NCBI GenBank assembly: GCA_040902855.1
Contig: JBBDWN010000060.1
Location: 1 to 33,395 of the forward strand
DNA from: DATHWB01 sp040902855
GTDB lineage: Bacteria > Actinomycetota > Acidimicrobiia > Spongiisociales > ZC4RG35
Length of the DNA: 33,395 bases
Direction: 5' to 3'
The notes under the pieces were generated by a model. It made no database searches and was not told the DNA's origin. It saw only the letters and a list, made by a program, of their open reading frames with translations. Below are positions 31,193 to 33,395 of this stretch, in pieces. The position numbers and the translations under genes are program-made. Position 1 is the stretch's first letter; each line of letters begins with the position of its first letter.

Positions 31193-32326
31193 TCAGCGCG
31201 CCGCCGCCGGATAGCGAGCGGCGAGCGTTTGATTGAACGTCTGCGACGGGATCAGAACCTGTGCTCCCGCACCGGTCCGGTAGTTCTGAACGGGGATGGA
31301 CAACCGAATCACATCGGACGGACCGAGACCCCGATACCGGAATCCGAGACTGGCAGCCTCAGCGGCTCCGAAGCCCGAATCCATCCGGACGACCGATGCC
31401 AGATTCTGAAGTGCTCCGGTGAGTGCACCCACCGAGTCGTAGGAACTCAGGACATCGGCCAGTTGGAGCAGGACCTGCTGCTGCTTGCGCTGACGGTCGA
31501 AATCGGATCCTGGCGCGCGGACCCACTCACCCTCGCGGTAGACCTCAGGGCTACGAGACCTGACCCAGGCGAGGGTCTGGTTCCCGTCGGCAAGCTGGCA
31601 ACCGGCCTCCAGGTTCAATCCGGCCCTCATATCCCGGATCGGGTAGTCGCCGACGCACAGCCGTGTTCCGCCCAGCCGATCGACGACGGTGGCGAACCCC
31701 GAGAAACTGACCCGGGCGTAATGGTCGACCTTGATCCCGGTGAACGTCTCGACGTTGAGCGCCAGCAGATCAGCCCCGCCGGCCAAACCCGAGCAGCCGC
31801 CCATGCTCCGGTTGATGCGCTGGTAACGCTCGGTGCAAGCGTCGTTCAGATAGAGATCTCGCGGTATCGACACCATCAGCGGCGTGCTCCCGTCAGAGGG
31901 GAGCAGGACGTTGATGATGGTGTCGGCGAGGAACCCGCTGGCGTCGGTGCCGATGAGCAGGATCGACTCGAACATCCCGTCAGGGAGGGACGGACTCACA
32001 GCTTGCGGGATCTCCAGCGGAGCTGCGGCCTCCTCCTCCAGTTCACGGAGCTCGGCCTCGAGCTCTGCCGCCAGTGCGCGCCGTTCCTCGTCGGCAAGAG
32101 TCCGGCTCTGAAGCGCTTCGGCCTGGGCTGCAAGGTAGGCGCGCAGCCCGTCCTCCACTTCGTCGTCGCTGCGCCCTTCGAGAATCCGCTCTGTGGTCTC
32201 GGTGTCGAGCGCCGGATCGGATGCAAAGGCGTTGAACCCGTCGTACACGAACAGGCTGAGACCCAGACCGATGCCGAGGACGACGGTGAGGAACGACTTG
32301 AGAGGGTGGGCGGAGATCCAATCCAC
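31193..32326 (-). CDS. LytR-CpsA-Psr (LCP) family protein
   Basis: Membrane-anchored enzyme family that joins polyprenyl-linked glycopolymers to peptidoglycan. Seen: 377 aa; one N-terminal TM segment about 11-30; a predicted coiled coil about 55-105 rich in Glu/Ala/Leu; LCP domain from about 115 with ILLIGTDASGFLADTIINVL, LMVSIPRDLYL, YQRINRSMG, VDRLGGTRLCVGDYPIRD and TLAWVRSRSPE plus DFDRQRKQQQ, holding the Arg and Asp that bind the pyrophosphate. GTG start. The coiled coil between TM and catalytic domain is longer than I expect for the family. Confidence 0.9.
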   Translation of the reverse strand: MDWISAHPLKSFLTVVLGIGLGLSLFVYDGFNAFASDPALDTETTERILEGRSDDEVEDGLRAYLAAQAEALQSRTLADEERRALAAELEAELRELEEEAAAPLEIPQAVSPSLPDGMFESILLIGTDASGFLADTIINVLLPSDGSTPLMVSIPRDLYLNDACTERYQRINRSMGGCSGLAGGADLLALNVETFTGIKVDHYARVSFSGFATVVDRLGGTRLCVGDYPIRDMRAGLNLEAGCQLADGNQTLAWVRSRSPEVYREGEWVRAPGSDFDRQRKQQQVLLQLADVLSSYDSVGALTGALQNLASVVRMDSGFGAAEAASLGFRYRGLGPSDVIRLSIPVQNYRTGAGAQVLIPSQTFNQTLAARYPAAAR

Positions 32327-32390
32327 AGTGGGCCTTGGGGACGGGGGTATCGACCGGTGATGCTAGGTCAGATGCGCAGGATGCCTGGTC

Positions 32391-32795
32391 TCAGGATTCC
32401 GACGGGCCCGTCCGCATCACCGTCCCGGTGAACATCCCAACGATTCGACCGTCGCCCCGTGTCACAGTGATCCGGTGGGTTCCGAGGGTTCTGCCTCCGA
32501 CTGCCGGCTCGGCAACGGCTCGGAGAACGTCCCCCTCTTCCGACCCTCCGCTGATGACGAGGTGAGCGTCGACGGCCACTGCCCGATGGTCGCCGCCGTT
32601 CGAAGCGAGACCCATCGCACAGTCCGCCAGCGAGAAGACCGCGCCCCCATGGGTGAGGTCGAGAAAGTTCAGGTGCTCGGGGACGATCGGCATTTCGAGC
32701 ACCACCTTGTTCTCGGCTGCCTCGACCAGGCGGATTCCGAGATGAAGTGCGTAGCGGTCGGCAGCGAGCAGGCGCTCGACTCGTTTGGCGTCCAC
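32391..32795 (-). CDS. PaaI-type hotdog thioesterase
   Basis: 134 aa. Seen: hotdog fold with HLNFLDLTHGGAVFSLADCA, the HGG helix motif of PaaI acyl-CoA thioesterases, and GRTLGTHRITVTRGDGRIV. GTG 32795 is chosen because the longer frame (to 33113) runs antisense to the next gene, and because TAGCGT lies 7 nt before the GTG. Acyl-CoA hydrolysis is likely; the substrate is unknown. Confidence 0.85.
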   Translation of the reverse strand: MDAKRVERLLAADRYALHLGIRLVEAAENKVVLEMPIVPEHLNFLDLTHGGAVFSLADCAMGLASNGGDHRAVAVDAHLVISGGSEEGDVLRAVAEPAVGGRTLGTHRITVTRGDGRIVGMFTGTVMRTGPSES

Positions 32796-32802
32796 GACGG
32801 CG

Positions 32803-32828
32803 ACGCTACTCCGGGTGGGCGGTACCCT
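32803..32828. promoter_or_regulatory. Divergent leaderless promoters
   Basis: Minus strand: TAGCGT (32808-32803), 7 nt, GTG 32795. Plus strand: TACCCT (32823-32828), 7 nt, ATG 32836. Neither gene has a ribosome binding site. Only 40 bp separate the two start codons, so the promoters must overlap. Confidence 0.5.
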
Positions 32829-32835
32829 GCCGCCA

Positions 32836-33395
32836 ATGCGTGCATTGACCCTCGGTCTCATCGTCGCGCTCGCAGCCTGCGGCAACGCGACCTCCAGCAC
32901 ATCCACTTCGGCCGAACCCACCGGGACCACGACGGCGACGTTCGACCCGGCCGACCTCGTCCTGTACGAGTCGGCGGCGTATGGCTTCGCGATTGCCCAC
33001 CCAGTCGACTGGACCGTTTCCGAAGTGACCGTCGAGAATCTCATCGGATTCACCGCACCGTCAGGCGGTCTGTTGACCCCCAACTTCAACGTGACGATCA
33101 ACGAGGTACCCACCGAACTCGTGCCGATTGCCTATTACGAGGGTGAGATCGAACGGGTGAGCACGTCGCTGGAAAACGCCGAAATCCTCGAGGTGGCCGA
33201 CGTCAATGTCGATGGCGTCATCGGCCGCGGCCTCACCGTCATCACCCGCCAAGCCGACATGGATATCGGGATCTCGCGAATCATCGTGATCAACGAGGGT
33301 CGCGCCTACGAGTTGTCGTTCTTCGCGGAGGCGGCCGACCTCCAGCGCCTCTCTTCGATGGTGACGGCGATCTTCCAAAGCTTCCAGTTCATTCC
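32836..33395 (+). CDS. Exported lipoprotein, 3' end beyond the window
   Basis: At least 186 codons, no stop before the window end. Seen: short signal MRALTLGLIVALAAC with lipobox ALAAC; a Thr/Ser-rich linker; then a domain with YGFAIAHPVDWTV, an early block common in PsbP/DcrB-like (Mog1-PsbP fold) lipoproteins, and YELSFFAEAADLQRLSSMV, matching the end of that fold. Function unknown. Confidence 0.75.
   Translation, partial: MRALTLGLIVALAACGNATSSTSTSAEPTGTTTATFDPADLVLYESAAYGFAIAHPVDWTVSEVTVENLIGFTAPSGGLLTPNFNVTINEVPTELVPIAYYEGEIERVSTSLENAEILEVADVNVDGVIGRGLTVITRQADMDIGISRIIVINEGRAYELSFFAEAADLQRLSSMVTAIFQSFQFI

Noticed and set aside
1..33395. tRNA, rRNA, riboswitch or phage genes
   Set aside because: I looked through the intergenic stretches and saw no cloverleaf, rRNA segment, known riboswitch core (including no cobalamin riboswitch near the B12 regulator) or phage protein.

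Overview
The window comes from a high-GC actinobacterium. The evidence is a WhiB-like protein (a family confined to Actinobacteria), a SigK/RskA-type sigma and anti-sigma pair, a DUF3159 membrane protein, frequent GTG starts, many 4-nt stop/start overlaps, and several genes with a -10-like hexamer only 7-8 nt before the start codon (leaderless mRNAs). A deep lineage such as Acidimicrobiia is my guess, not something the sequence proves. Two runs of exactly 100 N show that this is a scaffolded draft, probably a metagenome bin.

Layout. (1) 1-11.2 kb is a phosphate block. On the minus strand ppk1, phoU, a PhoB/RegX3-type response regulator and a PhoR-type histidine kinase are followed by dxs. On the plus strand lies pstSCAB. 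Two PHO-box-like arrays with 11-bp periodicity sit upstream of phoU and between ppk1 and pstS, so the encoded two-component system probably controls both arms. pstB is interrupted by an N gap. (2) 11.3-13.4 kb is a compact operon of arsR, a COG0701/ArsP-type permease, a small CxxC thioredoxin-fold protein and an OsmC-like protein. (3) 13.5-18.3 kb is mixed: the C-terminal remnant of a molybdopterin oxidoreductase, a TetR regulator, FabH, DUF3159, an unusual fusion of a peptidase-S51/cyanophycinase-like domain with a cysteinyl-tRNA-synthetase C-terminal domain, and a decayed DUF427 gene.

(4) 18.4-26.5 kb is the most interesting part. An ECF sigma factor, its zinc-binding anti-sigma factor, a PlsC-like acyltransferase and a DUF1295 membrane enzyme are chained by 4-nt overlaps. 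A class I DNA photolyase follows, then (convergent) a CarH/LitR-like B12-binding regulator, then (divergent) a WhiB-like gene. The promoter region of the sigma factor and the carH-whiB intergenic region share an AT-rich 11-mer embedded in inverted repeats. I read this as a B12/light-responsive regulon joining membrane-lipid remodelling, DNA photorepair and redox signalling. The operon has been split by about 2.3 kb carrying a polysaccharide flippase and the start of another gene, flanked by two diverged 151-bp copies of the DUF1295 3' end. One copy still joins the photolyase with the ancestral GTGA overlap.

(5) 26.6-33.4 kb is mainly housekeeping: purA-purD, a repeat-rich spacer, a YcaQ-type DNA crosslink glycosylase, a small DUF732-like lipoprotein with a Ser/Thr microsatellite, an LCP cell-wall ligase, a PaaI-type thioesterase and a lipoprotein cut by the window end. 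No rRNA, tRNA, CRISPR array, transposase or phage gene was recognised.
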